This document shows positions 52,079-61,546 of a stretch of DNA of 64,000 bases, piece after piece. Under the pieces are notes generated by a model, which had not been told where the DNA came from, did no database searches, and saw only the letters and a program-made list of their open reading frames with translations. The position numbers were made by a program, and so were the translations under genes. This DNA is from Spirochaetota bacterium (GTDB lineage: Bacteria; Spirochaetota; UBA4802; JAFGDQ01). Positions within the stretch are counted from its first letter, which is position 1. Every line of letters begins with the position of its first letter. Location of the stretch: assembly GCA_016932015.1 (NCBI GenBank), contig JAFGDQ010000099.1, positions 1-64,000 of the forward strand. The letters are read 5' to 3'.

Positions 52079-53260
52079 ATGATTCCCAAAAACATAGAAC
52101 GCCGTATTCGACAGCATGTGTACGCAAAAAAACATACCTTTTTTGCGGTGATTCAACCCGGTTTTGAAAATACAGCGTTATATGAAATATACCGGAATAA
52201 TATTGAAATGTCAAATATTAGTGTCATTCAAGGCGGAATAGAATTTACAGCGGGAATCAGGGAGATGTGGGCTCTTAATTATCTTTCAAGATGCGTTACC
52301 CGGATATTAATGCGGCTTGCAACGTTTAAAGTACTATATTTCGATAAATTTCGGTCTAAAACAGCATCAATACCATGGGAGCTGTATCTCGCTCCGGAAT
52401 GTGTTCCGGCATTCAGTATAAAGTGCAGACATTCCAGATTGTATCATACAGGACGGCTGGAAGATGAATGCAGGAATGGAATAACAGAACGTATGAAGAC
52501 TGTTTATTCAAATGGCACTCACAATAAAAATACCAGCTGCCAGACAGTTTATATTCGTCTTGAAGATGATATCTGTACTTTAAGCATTGATACAACCGGG
52601 GATCCATTATATAAAAGAGGGCTCAGAACGCATATTTCAAAAGCTCCTATCAGGGAAACTCTTGCATCATGTATATTATATGAAGCTGATATTTTAAATT
52701 TTACTAATATACTTGATCCTATGTGCGGTTCAGGTATTTTTCCAATGGAAGCTGCTTTCATTTTAAATAATACTCCAGCCGGCATCACAAGAAAATTCGC
52801 CTTTGAGTACTGGCCCGGACACAAAGACAAAGCATTTACATTTCTTAAAAACTCTATATTAAAACAGGATAGCAGTCCTTCTGTAAATTTTAAAATATTT
52901 GCGAATGATATTGATAAAGAAACAGCTGAATTAACCTGCCGTAATTTAAACGCTTCAGGACTTGTAAATAAAATTGAAGTTACCAGTAAAGATTTTTTCT
53001 CTCTGAAACGTGAGCAATTTCCGGATGAAAATCTTTTAATCGTTACCAATCCTCCGTATGGAGGACGCATAGATATTCAGGACTTGACTTTATTCTATAA
53101 AAACATCGGGAATAAACTGAATAAAGATTTTTCAGGATCTCATTTTGCGGTCATTGTTCCCGGATCAGCTGCAGAAAAAGCATTTGGAATTTCACCTGAC
53201 AAAAAAATTCCATTTGTAAACGGAGGAAAAAAAGTCATTCTTCTTATCGGCAAATGTTAG
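52079..53260 (+). CDS. RlmL/UPF0020-type RNA methyltransferase
   Basis: The 393-residue protein joins an N-terminal THUMP-containing RNA-binding part (about 1-150; FFAVIQPGFENTALYEIYRN) to a class I methyltransferase with LDPMCGSGIFPMEAAF and the amino-methyltransferase motif TNPPYGGR near residue 330. It corresponds to the N-terminal (RlmL, 23S rRNA m2G2445) half of the E. coli RlmKL fusion, and the extended RLYHTGRLEDE and DPLYKRGLRTH stretches are conserved in that family. It probably methylates a guanine N2 of rRNA. AAAGGA precedes the ATG. It is a single gene. Confidence 0.85.
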   Translation: MIPKNIERRIRQHVYAKKHTFFAVIQPGFENTALYEIYRNNIEMSNISVIQGGIEFTAGIREMWALNYLSRCVTRILMRLATFKVLYFDKFRSKTASIPWELYLAPECVPAFSIKCRHSRLYHTGRLEDECRNGITERMKTVYSNGTHNKNTSCQTVYIRLEDDICTLSIDTTGDPLYKRGLRTHISKAPIRETLASCILYEADILNFTNILDPMCGSGIFPMEAAFILNNTPAGITRKFAFEYWPGHKDKAFTFLKNSILKQDSSPSVNFKIFANDIDKETAELTCRNLNASGLVNKIEVTSKDFFSLKREQFPDENLLIVTNPPYGGRIDIQDLTLFYKNIGNKLNKDFSGSHFAVIVPGSAAEKAFGISPDKKIPFVNGGKKVILLIGKC

Positions 53261-53404
53261 GCTGCCATTATTCTGAAATATGAAATTGTGTTCAGAATTA
53301 TATCAACCTGTTTTACTATATTGCGAAATTATATTCAGTTTAAATAAATAAGTATTTTCCTAAAAAAACTTTAAGTAAGTATAATAAAGAAGAGTATTTA
53401 ATAA

Positions 53405-54226
53405 TCAAATATTATTATTTATCCAGTTTACCCAGGTAGATTCTCTTTCCATTTTTTCATCATTAATCTCAGGAAAAAAATCAAGTCCTGTCATTGCTTC
53501 AATAATATTAACAGATACAAGAAAATCCTCAATATCCCCGTGTTTATTTATCTGATGAGGAAAAAAAAATGCAAGAATCCTGGGCTTGTTTTTCTCTTCT
53601 GTAATTATAATTTTGAAAAACATTGGAGGAACCTCTACTCCATCACCGATTCTATCGTAAGACCTGGGTCCGAATATGCAGCCTGCAAATACCCAGACTT
53701 CTTTCCTCTGCTTTTTAAGTAAATCATCTCTTACGTATGATTCCAGCTTATACCATAAACCGCCTGGTCCGTTGAAATTACTATGATGCTGTGGTGCCAT
53801 ATTACTCATATACATAATCTCATAAACTGCTTCAGCATCGTCTTTGTCTCCTTCAGCTGCAGTTATACCGTCATTATCCCTGTCTCCGCCTGAAATATAG
53901 TAAGGAGCGAGATGTCCTTTAGCATAATTTCTCCATGTTTTAAATTGATTACTGTAATCCTTTTCTGTAGCTTCATTATTTATATCAGAATCATCACGGA
54001 ATTTCCCCCATTTTTTTATTTTTCTGTCAGGCAGGTTTTCAGCATTAGACGGTTTCACATGATAAGCAACCCATCGCGGAGTCTTATGCATAGCGTCAAA
54101 CTGAATTATATAAGCTTTGCGTTTTATATAATCACCTTTTGATGGGATTCCTCCATAAGCATGCTCCGAAGCATTTAATGCTGAACTCAGAAAAAACAAT
54201 ACTGCAAAAGATAAAATATATTTCAT
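53405..54226 (-). CDS. Secreted DNA/RNA non-specific endonuclease (NUC family) with EF-hand-like insert
   Basis: The 273-residue protein has a signal peptide (about 1-19, ALNAS) and a beta-beta-alpha-metal nuclease domain. The catalytic DRGHLAP motif here reads AKGHLAP: the histidine is kept and the arginine is replaced by lysine. The metal-binding asparagine lies in SNMAPQHHSNFN about 40 residues later. Between them sits an insert with DRDNDGITAAEGDKDD, which looks like a calcium-binding EF-hand loop. The protein probably degrades extracellular or periplasmic nucleic acids. It is a lone gene, divergent from the aminotransferase gene. Confidence 0.85.
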   Translation of the reverse strand: MKYILSFAVLFFLSSALNASEHAYGGIPSKGDYIKRKAYIIQFDAMHKTPRWVAYHVKPSNAENLPDRKIKKWGKFRDDSDINNEATEKDYSNQFKTWRNYAKGHLAPYYISGGDRDNDGITAAEGDKDDAEAVYEIMYMSNMAPQHHSNFNGPGGLWYKLESYVRDDLLKKQRKEVWVFAGCIFGPRSYDRIGDGVEVPPMFFKIIITEEKNKPRILAFFFPHQINKHGDIEDFLVSVNIIEAMTGLDFFPEINDEKMERESTWVNWINNNI

Positions 54227-54441
54227 GACAATTTTCCTTTTATCAAGTTAATCCGTTTCGTATTCATTTTAATTCCTTTATAATAATCATGTCAATGAAT
54301 CTTATATTGATTGTCTATATATCACTTTAACGCGAATTTACTTAAAAAAAATCATGCTTGACCCGATGTTTCTTTTTATAAATATTTTTGTTTACAGCCT
54401 TGCGTTCATTTTAAAATTAAAAAATTAAAATCCGGATTCTC

Positions 54442-55653
54442 ATGAAATATAATTTTGATATTGTACATAACCGTAAAAATACTAACAGCGTCAAATGGGA
54501 TCTGCTGAAACGACTTTTCGGACGTGAAGACATTATCTCTATGTGGGTGGCAGATATGGACTTTCCTGCTGCGGAACCTGTTACAGAGGCTTTGCGAAAG
54601 CGAATAGAACATCCTTTTTACGGTTATACAAAAGCCGGAGATGAAGTTGTTGATGCGGTTATTAAGAGAATACATAAAAAATTCAAATGGAAGATCAGAC
54701 CTGAATGGATAATATTTACACCGGGAGTAGTTCCTGCTCTTCATACAGCTATCCGCTCACTGACTCATCCGGGAGATGAAATTATTCTTCAGCAGCCGGT
54801 TTATTACCCTTTTTTCCCATCCGTTACCTTAAGCGGATGCACAATAAGAAACAATGAATTAAAGCTGACTGATTATCAGTACGAAATGGATTTCACTGAT
54901 TTAAAAAATCAGTTTTTGCCAAAAAAAGGTATAAATTCGAAACCTAACCGGGTAAAAGCTGCTGTACTCTGCAATCCTCATAACCCGGTAGGACGTGTAT
55001 GGAGCAGAAATGAGCTAATACGCTTTGGTGAAATAATTTTAAAAAACAATGCTGTTGTTATTTCCGATGAAATTCACTGCGAATTATTATACAGAGGATA
55101 TAAACATACGCCTTTCGCGTCTATATCCTCCGAATTTGAACAGAACTGTATTGTATGCATGGCTCCAAGCAAAACATTCAACCTTGCAGGGCTTGAGATA
55201 TCTACAATCATAATTCCCAATAAAGAAATACGAGACGAATTCAATTACATTCGTGAAGGAATACAGCCGGGTCCTAATCTCTTCGCTTATACTGCGCTTG
55301 AAGCAGCATACAATGACGGAGACGAATGGCTGGAACAGTTACTTGAATATCTTCAGGAGAATCTTAACTTCATAAAAAATTATATTAAAAAAAATATTCC
55401 GCTGATAAAGATGATTGAACCTCAGGGAACTTATCTTATCTGGCTTGATTTTCGTTCTCTTCAATTTAATAATCAGAACTTAAGCAGTTTTCTTACAGGA
55501 AAAGCCGGGTTGGGACTGGATGACGGTTTTTTGTTTGGAGAAAGCGGAAGCGGTTTTGCAAGAATGAACATCGCCTGCCCCATGGCTGTCCTTAAAGAGT
55601 CTTTGACCAGAATGAAAAAAGCTGTTGATGAATTGAATCATAATCCCGGATAG
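54442..55653 (+). CDS. patB: PatB/MalY-type C-S lyase (PLP aminotransferase fold)
   Basis: The 403-residue PLP enzyme has the characteristic start MKYNFDIVHNRKNTNSVKWD and WVADMDFPAAEPV of the MalY/PatB cystathionine beta-lyase group, NPHNPVGRVW, and the PLP lysine in MAPSKTFNLAGLE (K244). It should cleave cystathionine or cysteine conjugates to give homocysteine or a thiol, pyruvate and ammonia. This ties in with SAH hydrolase and the MetE-like protein elsewhere in the window, though they are not linked. The ATG has only a weak CGGA upstream. Confidence 0.9.
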   Translation: MKYNFDIVHNRKNTNSVKWDLLKRLFGREDIISMWVADMDFPAAEPVTEALRKRIEHPFYGYTKAGDEVVDAVIKRIHKKFKWKIRPEWIIFTPGVVPALHTAIRSLTHPGDEIILQQPVYYPFFPSVTLSGCTIRNNELKLTDYQYEMDFTDLKNQFLPKKGINSKPNRVKAAVLCNPHNPVGRVWSRNELIRFGEIILKNNAVVISDEIHCELLYRGYKHTPFASISSEFEQNCIVCMAPSKTFNLAGLEISTIIIPNKEIRDEFNYIREGIQPGPNLFAYTALEAAYNDGDEWLEQLLEYLQENLNFIKNYIKKNIPLIKMIEPQGTYLIWLDFRSLQFNNQNLSSFLTGKAGLGLDDGFLFGESGSGFARMNIACPMAVLKESLTRMKKAVDELNHNPG

Positions 55654-55739
55654 CCGGTTTTTACGCATACTTCGCTGAACCCGGACTTAACGGCCAGAAT
55701 GAACTGACCGGCAGTACCGCAAAATTATTATAAATAATT

Positions 55740-56732
55740 TTATACTTTTTCATTTTCTTTAATACTATTCGATGTCTGTATCAGAAGTTCATTTAAAGCT
55801 TTAAATACGTCCTTCTTCTTAAGAATACTTTCATGATCATCATTAAAGCCGTATATTCTTTTCGCTTCATTTTGAGCTCTGAAATCAAGCTGACTGTTCA
55901 TAGTAATAGTCCCGTCACTATTTGGACCTATACGGAACTTTTTCGGATTCCTGTAACCGAAAAATAAACGGAAGTCCGTTTCGGAAGGAATTACAGGAAA
56001 ATATAATTCTTTAAGATATACACTTTTTGTAGCAACGTCTTTCCAGGAAGGAACTACAGCATAATCCGGAAGATGTTCAATTCCATCCTGAGCCTGTTTC
56101 AACCCGCCGTAAGGAGTTGAAAATGAAACATATAATGAAATATGATTACAAAGATTATCTTCAATCAAACATCTGATAGCTCCCCGGCATACCAGTCCGC
56201 CCATACTATGTGCAACAAGAATAATTTTCCCGTGATAATTATATATTTCCTTAATCGCTTTATGGAGAAGTCCGGCACTGTTTTTCAGACGAATTCCGGT
56301 TGGATAATAAAAAACGATCGGGGCGAATTTATTTTTATCAATATTATTAACAAAATATTTCCAGTCCGCAGGCGTACCTCCCGCTCCGTGTACGAATATA
56401 ACCGGCATTTTATCTTCTGAATCCTTATCCAGTAAATAAAAGTTGTATTTTATTTTCTTTAAGAATTTTTCAGGCAGAAAAAGTCCTTGTTCACCGTATT
56501 TGGATTTAAAAATTGAATCATTAAGATTATTATATTCGCTGGTATATCTGGGTTCCAGATTTGAATAATCCTGCTGCCCGGGATTATCATGTCTGTGAAA
56601 TGGGGAGAGTTTATCAAGAATATCATCTTTCTCATTATTAAAAGCCATTTTAAAATATGAACAGGATAGAACCGTTAATGAAATACATATAAAAAAAACA
56701 CAGGTGAAAATAATTCTAAAATATCTTTTCAT
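55740..56732 (-). CDS. Alpha/beta-hydrolase lipoprotein (lipase/esterase-like)
   Basis: The 330-residue protein has a signal peptide with lipobox VLSC (Cys near residue 24) and so is a membrane-anchored lipoprotein. The hydrolase part shows the oxyanion-hole HGAGGTPADW, the nucleophile elbow AHSMGG (Ser near residue 176) and a candidate catalytic His in FNDDHESIL near the C-terminus. The layout is that of PGAP1-like/triacylglycerol lipases. A hydrolytic role on lipids or esters in the periplasm or outer membrane is likely. It is convergent with patB and has no operon partner. Confidence 0.82.
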   Translation of the reverse strand: MKRYFRIIFTCVFFICISLTVLSCSYFKMAFNNEKDDILDKLSPFHRHDNPGQQDYSNLEPRYTSEYNNLNDSIFKSKYGEQGLFLPEKFLKKIKYNFYLLDKDSEDKMPVIFVHGAGGTPADWKYFVNNIDKNKFAPIVFYYPTGIRLKNSAGLLHKAIKEIYNYHGKIILVAHSMGGLVCRGAIRCLIEDNLCNHISLYVSFSTPYGGLKQAQDGIEHLPDYAVVPSWKDVATKSVYLKELYFPVIPSETDFRLFFGYRNPKKFRIGPNSDGTITMNSQLDFRAQNEAKRIYGFNDDHESILKKKDVFKALNELLIQTSNSIKENEKV

Positions 56733-57087
56733 TGAGAGTAAACCTCTGTTTTAAAATTTCAGGAAATAATGCGCTAAAGTTTGCGATGAGTTGAATAATG
56801 ACTGTTATTATATCTTCGAAAATATTAGACGTTTTCATTAGCAGAACTTGAATATTTAAAATATTTCCTTATAGTGTTCCACCTTGAACATATATCTTTG
56901 TTTTTTTGTAACTATTCAGCTATAGTTTCGTTTTTTTTATGATTTTCAGATTAAAGCACCATTACCTGATTTTTTTTGATTTCATATTCAACTTGACATC
57001 TGATAAAATATTAACTAATTATTGTGAAAAAACATAAATGAATTTAATTCTCTTATAAGAAACGCTGATTAAGAAATGGGAGATAAA
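56733..57087. other. 355-base divergent intergenic region
   Basis: Contains the candidate promoter of the acetyltransferase at its right end; no gene or terminator was recognised otherwise. Confidence 0.4.
56993..57022 (+). promoter_or_regulatory. Candidate promoter of the GNAT gene
   Basis: TTGACA (56993-56998), 18 bases, AATTAT (57017-57022). Confidence 0.35.
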
Positions 57088-57540
57088 ATGGATATTAAAA
57101 AGATTAAAATCAGACTCATGAGAAAAGATGATTATGATGCAGTATTGCAGATTGATGAAAAAATTCTCAACACATCCAGAAAAGCTTATTATAATGAAAA
57201 GTTTGAAAAATTTGTGACATCAAGAGATTATGTACCTACTTCACTAGTGGCAGAAGACGAAAATAAAAAGGTGCTTGGTTTTATAATAGGAGCACTGTTC
57301 ATTGGAGAATTTGGAATTTATCAGGAAACAGCAAAGCTTGACACTATTGCTGTTGATCCTGATTACAGACACCAGGGCATCGGCAAGCTTCTTATTAATG
57401 ATTTTTTTAAACATTTAAAAACGCTAGGTGTTAAGAAAGTTCACACATTAGTGAAATGGAATAATTCCCAGCTTATACATTTCTTTGGAGATAATGAATT
57501 CCGTCCGTCGGAAATTATTAACCTTGTCAGAAATATTTAG
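57088..57540 (+). CDS. GNAT-family N-acetyltransferase (RimI-like)
   Basis: The 150-residue protein has the GNAT core with IRLMRKDDYDAVLQID at the N-terminus and the acetyl-CoA-binding motif A DPDYRHQGIGKLLINDF near residue 100, followed by VHTLVKWNNSQLIHFF, typical of single-domain acetyltransferases. The ATG at 57088 has GGGAGAT directly before it, so it is preferred over the in-frame ATG at 57076. The acceptor (a protein N-terminus or a small amine) is unknown. Lone gene. Confidence 0.82.
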   Translation: MDIKKIKIRLMRKDDYDAVLQIDEKILNTSRKAYYNEKFEKFVTSRDYVPTSLVAEDENKKVLGFIIGALFIGEFGIYQETAKLDTIAVDPDYRHQGIGKLLINDFFKHLKTLGVKKVHTLVKWNNSQLIHFFGDNEFRPSEIINLVRNI

Positions 57541-57849
57541 CTGATTACAGTTTATATTTATCCTATCTATACTACTATGTCTGTATACTTTTACCTGGTA
57601 ATACAATCAGACATGACGTGTAAATAGCTTATATACTGTGCAGCAAATGCAGATACAGGATTTAAAAAAGCATGACCTGTTAAGATAAGTATGAATAAAT
57701 TTTAATGCGGTAATTTTTTTAGAGATCTATCGGGTATGCCGCTTGTAAATTAATTGAATCCTGTCTCCAAATATTAAATTATAAATATCAGGTGGCCTGG
57801 TTTTAAATGTACAAGCGGCAATAATTGCTTAATTCCGGTTTAAAGAAAA
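57541..57849. other. 309-base intergenic region
   Basis: No gene. It holds an 11-bp inverted repeat with distant arms at 57737-57747 and 57810-57820. Confidence 0.4.
57737..57820. repeat. Inverted repeat with distant arms
   Basis: TGCCGCTTGTA (57737-57747) and TACAAGCGGCA (57810-57820) are perfectly complementary over 11 bp, 62 bases apart, with a small CAGG-TGG-CCTG hairpin inside. The GC-rich arms stand out in AT-rich DNA. It could be a remnant element or a structured RNA. Confidence 0.4.
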
Positions 57850-58242
57850 TTAAAATTTAATAACTTTTGGCTCTCCGCCGAAACTTGAAAAAGTTGCAGT
57901 TGCATTTTTAAGATACAGAACCTGGCAATTCCCGTCATCAGCTGAATACATTGATTTAAGCTGGGGATGGTCATCAAGCATTTTCTGTTTTGCTTCTGTT
58001 CTGTCATCTTCAACAGCTTCTGCCGCTATACGAACCCATGTGTCTCCTGAAAAAGCGCAAATCTCAACTTTTGGATTTTTGCCCATTTGCTTTGAAACAT
58101 CTTTTACTTTACCGGTTTGTATGTAAAGCTTATCTTCGAAAATCGCAGCTGTTCCGAAAGGACGTACTCTCGGCTGATCATCATCTGTAGTTGCAAGATA
58201 ATAAGTACCGCATTTTTTTATAAAATCATAAACTTCTTTCAT
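57850..58242 (-). CDS. Pyridoxamine 5'-phosphate oxidase-like (split-barrel flavin) protein
   Basis: The 130-residue protein has the split-barrel FMN/F420-binding fold: YYLATTDDDQPRVRPFGTAAI, then LYIQTGKVKDVSKQM and EICAFSGDTWVRI. Small proteins of this type, usually annotated as pyridoxamine oxidase family or NimA-like, reduce nitroimidazoles or other substrates, or bind flavins. It is too short to be the genuine PdxH. Lone gene. Confidence 0.82.
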   Translation of the reverse strand: MKEVYDFIKKCGTYYLATTDDDQPRVRPFGTAAIFEDKLYIQTGKVKDVSKQMGKNPKVEICAFSGDTWVRIAAEAVEDDRTEAKQKMLDDHPQLKSMYSADDGNCQVLYLKNATATFSSFGGEPKVIKF

Positions 58243-58424
58243 TTAAAATACCTCCATATACTTTTTTAAGACCGACTTTTATTTTTTTATTCAAAAAAGT
58301 CAAAATATTATTTATTGAATAAATTAAAAATTTATTTGATAATTGAACTATTAAATAATTTTTTTTCAGGCTTCTGACGCGATTTAAATCATCATTAAAC
58401 AAAAATAATTTATTTCAGTTAATT

Positions 58425-61277
58425 TTACTTTACAGAAAATATAATACCGGCACAAACCAGTTCAACAGAATAATCTATATTCATTAATCTGCTGTAACCG
58501 GACAGGAGTCTTTCCATTTCCGAGTATTCTTTTACAATATTATTTTTAGTTCTTGTAATTGCGCTTTTCATATCTTTCTTAAACCACTTCATCTGACAAA
58601 CCTGTCTTTCAAGCTGCTCCTCATATTCCTTGATTTTCTTGGAATAAGAATCCTTTATCTTTTCTTTTTCATCGCTTATGGAACTGTCAATGTCATTTCC
58701 GAAATTCCCGATCACTTCCTCAGCTTTCTCAATTATCTTAACAGAAGCTGAGTCAAAATACTTATCCGCATTTTTCTGAATTTTTTGAATTTCGGTATTA
58801 TAGTTATTTATTTTAAATTTAATATCAGGATACATTTCAAGGGATTTCGTTTCAATAATTCCGCATTCCTCGTCTTTTACTGAATTTTTTGAAGGAATAA
58901 AAACAGGAATAAATTCCCTATGTTTATTTAAAGTTTTAAAATTTATTACATAGTAAAAAATCATTCCGGAAAGTTCCTTTTCATGTTTTATTACTTTAAT
59001 TCCGGAATTACCGCCAAAATCTTCATTGTGACATTTTTCCACAAGAACATCAACAATTGGATTACCAAACGCAAGAAATTCAAGACTCTCATTATCAAGA
59101 GCTTTAGTACTGTTGAATGTACCCTTTTTTGAAACACGCCTGCCGTCAGGCAGTTCTTTCAAAGTATAAAGCCGGGTGATTTTATGTTTCGTACTCAGGT
59201 ATTTATCTACAAGATCAGTTTTGTCACGAAGTCTGTTTACAAAATTTTCAATTCTTTTATTTGAATATTTTCTTTCCTCAAGAGTAACTTCATAATATTC
59301 ATTATAATTAAAATCCATTTTTTTAGCAATAGCCAGGTCATTCAGCTTCTCGTAACTTTTTCGCGCGTTTTCAAGCTTTTCATCAATTTCGGAATACACT
59401 TTTCTGCTGTTTCCGGACAGCGCCATTCTCATGAATATTGAATTAAGATTAAGTTCCTCTTCAATCTGTCCCAAAAGAACATCCGGAGTACCAATTGATT
59501 CTTCAAAGAGTTTCAGCTTCTTAATAAGAACATTAAGAATTCTTTCAGCCACTGTGTCCTTTGTTGAAAAATTATATATATACACATCATACGGCTGTCC
59601 AAAACGGTGTATTCTTCCGATTCGCTGTTCAATTTTTACCGGCGACCACGGAAGATCATAATTAATCAGAACATTGCAGAACTGCATGTTCCTTCCCTCT
59701 CCTCCAGCCTCTGTACAGATCAGAATATCAGCCTTTTCCTTAAAATTTATTATGGCTACTTCTTTCTGATCTTTATCCATTGAACCGTTGAATATTTCAA
59801 CCTTGAATTCATGCAATAGAACTTTCAGAAAATCCTGTGTTGTTCTGAACTGAGTAAAGATAAGTATTTTTTTACATTTCCCGTGTATCAGCTTTTGTAT
59901 AATCTCAATCAGCTTTTCAGCCTTCTTATTCCGCGTGACAGATTCCGCAATTGATATGAGATTGTCTAATATCAGGATTTCCTCTTTGATTTCAGCGCGG
60001 GTTTTCTTTACAGTTTCTTCTATCAGATCATCCATATCTTCGGATTCATCAATATCGGCAAATTCCGAAAGCTTTTTTTCAATAAGCTTGTTTCTGAATA
60101 CAGCTTCATTACTACGGTCAATTAAATAAGACAAATGATTACGCCTCTTAGTCAAAGCGGACAAAAGAGCTACTGTAGACGAATCCAGCAGTTTCTGAAA
60201 AACAGTCATTACAAAACCAACCGCCCTGTTTTCGGTCTGCATAGCTTTATTATACTCTTCCACTACATATCTTGTTGTAGCATCATAGAGGACTCTTTCC
60301 TCAGGGAAGAATTCAAATCTTATTGTCTTTGCATGCCTTTTCGTAAAGCCGCCGATTTCTTTTTTGGTTCTTCTTATAATTATTGACGATATTTTTTCTC
60401 TCAGGCGGGATAAATTTGAGTCATTAAGGCAGAATGTATTGTAAAAAGTCTGAAAAGGGCCCAACAGATTTTTATCAATAAGCCTGATCAGGAAATAAAG
60501 CTCTTCAAGCTTGCCTCTGAAAGGTGTTGCCGTAAGCAGAAGAAATGATCTGGATCTTCCTGAAAGAAGTTCTGCCACATTATACGCCAGCGTTGTTTTC
60601 AGATCATCCCTGCGCAGCCGGTGAGCTTCATCTATTACAACAACATCCCATTTTGCGTTAAGAAGATCATCTCTGTTGGAATCGCTTTTAATAAAATCTA
60701 TTGAACAGATTCCCCTGCGGAATGCATTCCAGGGATTGGTATTGTTTTTGTGATATTTTCTGGTAAATTTTCTGTCAATAATTTCAAAGGACTCATTAAA
60801 CTTGCTTTCAAGCTCATTCTGCCATTGAAGAACCAGGGAGGCCGGGCATATAATCAGAATTTTATCATATTCAAATCTGAAAATCAATTCCTTGATAACG
60901 AGTCCGGCCTCAATTGTTTTTCCGAGACCTACTTCATCAGCAATGAGAAATCTCTGATTAAGGGAATTAATTATTCTGTGGGTTGATTCAACCTGATGTG
61001 CGAGTATTCTTGTTCTCGAATTGGAGAGAGAGAGCAGTTTGTTGTTGGTATAAGCCTGTCTAAGAACAAAAGCTTCAACTTTAAGATCAAGCCTGCCGTC
61101 AAACGGTATTTGATTATTTTTAATCAAATACCGTATTTTATCTGCATTCCTGATTAATACTGAATTTTCACTTTCAATTTCATCAAAAGATATAAAATCA
61201 TCATCAAATAAAGTTACGTGAAAACCTTCCTGTGTTTCCTCTAATTTATCCAATTTAAGTTTTACTCCGTTCGGCAT
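58425..61277 (-). CDS. Large SNF2-type (RapA/HepA-like) ATPase
   Basis: The 950-residue protein has SNF2 helicase motifs: Walker A DEVGLGKTIEAG (near residue 115), Walker B DEAHRLRRDD, the motif III LLLTATPF, and the C-terminal helicase half with IFTQFRTTQDFL, ICTEAGGEGRNMQ and QRIGRIHRFGQ. The last 300 residues are charged and coiled-coil-like (KNADKYFDSASVKIIEKAEE), without the RapA Tudor domains. Relatives recycle RNA polymerase or remodel protein-DNA complexes; stand-alone SNF2 ATPases also occur in defence and mobile loci, but nothing around this gene suggests that. It starts with MPNGVKLKLDKLEE; single gene. Confidence 0.9.
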   Translation of the reverse strand: MPNGVKLKLDKLEETQEGFHVTLFDDDFISFDEIESENSVLIRNADKIRYLIKNNQIPFDGRLDLKVEAFVLRQAYTNNKLLSLSNSRTRILAHQVESTHRIINSLNQRFLIADEVGLGKTIEAGLVIKELIFRFEYDKILIICPASLVLQWQNELESKFNESFEIIDRKFTRKYHKNNTNPWNAFRRGICSIDFIKSDSNRDDLLNAKWDVVVIDEAHRLRRDDLKTTLAYNVAELLSGRSRSFLLLTATPFRGKLEELYFLIRLIDKNLLGPFQTFYNTFCLNDSNLSRLREKISSIIIRRTKKEIGGFTKRHAKTIRFEFFPEERVLYDATTRYVVEEYNKAMQTENRAVGFVMTVFQKLLDSSTVALLSALTKRRNHLSYLIDRSNEAVFRNKLIEKKLSEFADIDESEDMDDLIEETVKKTRAEIKEEILILDNLISIAESVTRNKKAEKLIEIIQKLIHGKCKKILIFTQFRTTQDFLKVLLHEFKVEIFNGSMDKDQKEVAIINFKEKADILICTEAGGEGRNMQFCNVLINYDLPWSPVKIEQRIGRIHRFGQPYDVYIYNFSTKDTVAERILNVLIKKLKLFEESIGTPDVLLGQIEEELNLNSIFMRMALSGNSRKVYSEIDEKLENARKSYEKLNDLAIAKKMDFNYNEYYEVTLEERKYSNKRIENFVNRLRDKTDLVDKYLSTKHKITRLYTLKELPDGRRVSKKGTFNSTKALDNESLEFLAFGNPIVDVLVEKCHNEDFGGNSGIKVIKHEKELSGMIFYYVINFKTLNKHREFIPVFIPSKNSVKDEECGIIETKSLEMYPDIKFKINNYNTEIQKIQKNADKYFDSASVKIIEKAEEVIGNFGNDIDSSISDEKEKIKDSYSKKIKEYEEQLERQVCQMKWFKKDMKSAITRTKNNIVKEYSEMERLLSGYSRLMNIDYSVELVCAGIIFSVK

Positions 61278-61546
61278 AATAATGATAAATAAAGATAAAA
61301 TTAATTTCGGCGCTCTTCATTACCCGATATATATTTAATCTTATCAAGAGCGGCAATATAAAAATAAAACATTAAGTTTTACAAATAAAAGCAATCTGAA
61401 GCGTTTTTTCATTAGTGAACATCCTTGTTGCAGAGCAAAGCGACATAATACAGATTGCAAAATAAGATTACAAGCCATTTTTCATAAATTGAATATAAAA
61501 ACTAAATGGTTATTACCTGAATTCAGGTTTAACAAACTGGCAGGAA

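Noticed and set aside
58425-61277. SNF2 gene as part of a phage-defence island (DISARM-like)
   Set aside because: No methyltransferase, DUF1998 or PLD nuclease gene lies next to it; the neighbours are housekeeping-type genes.
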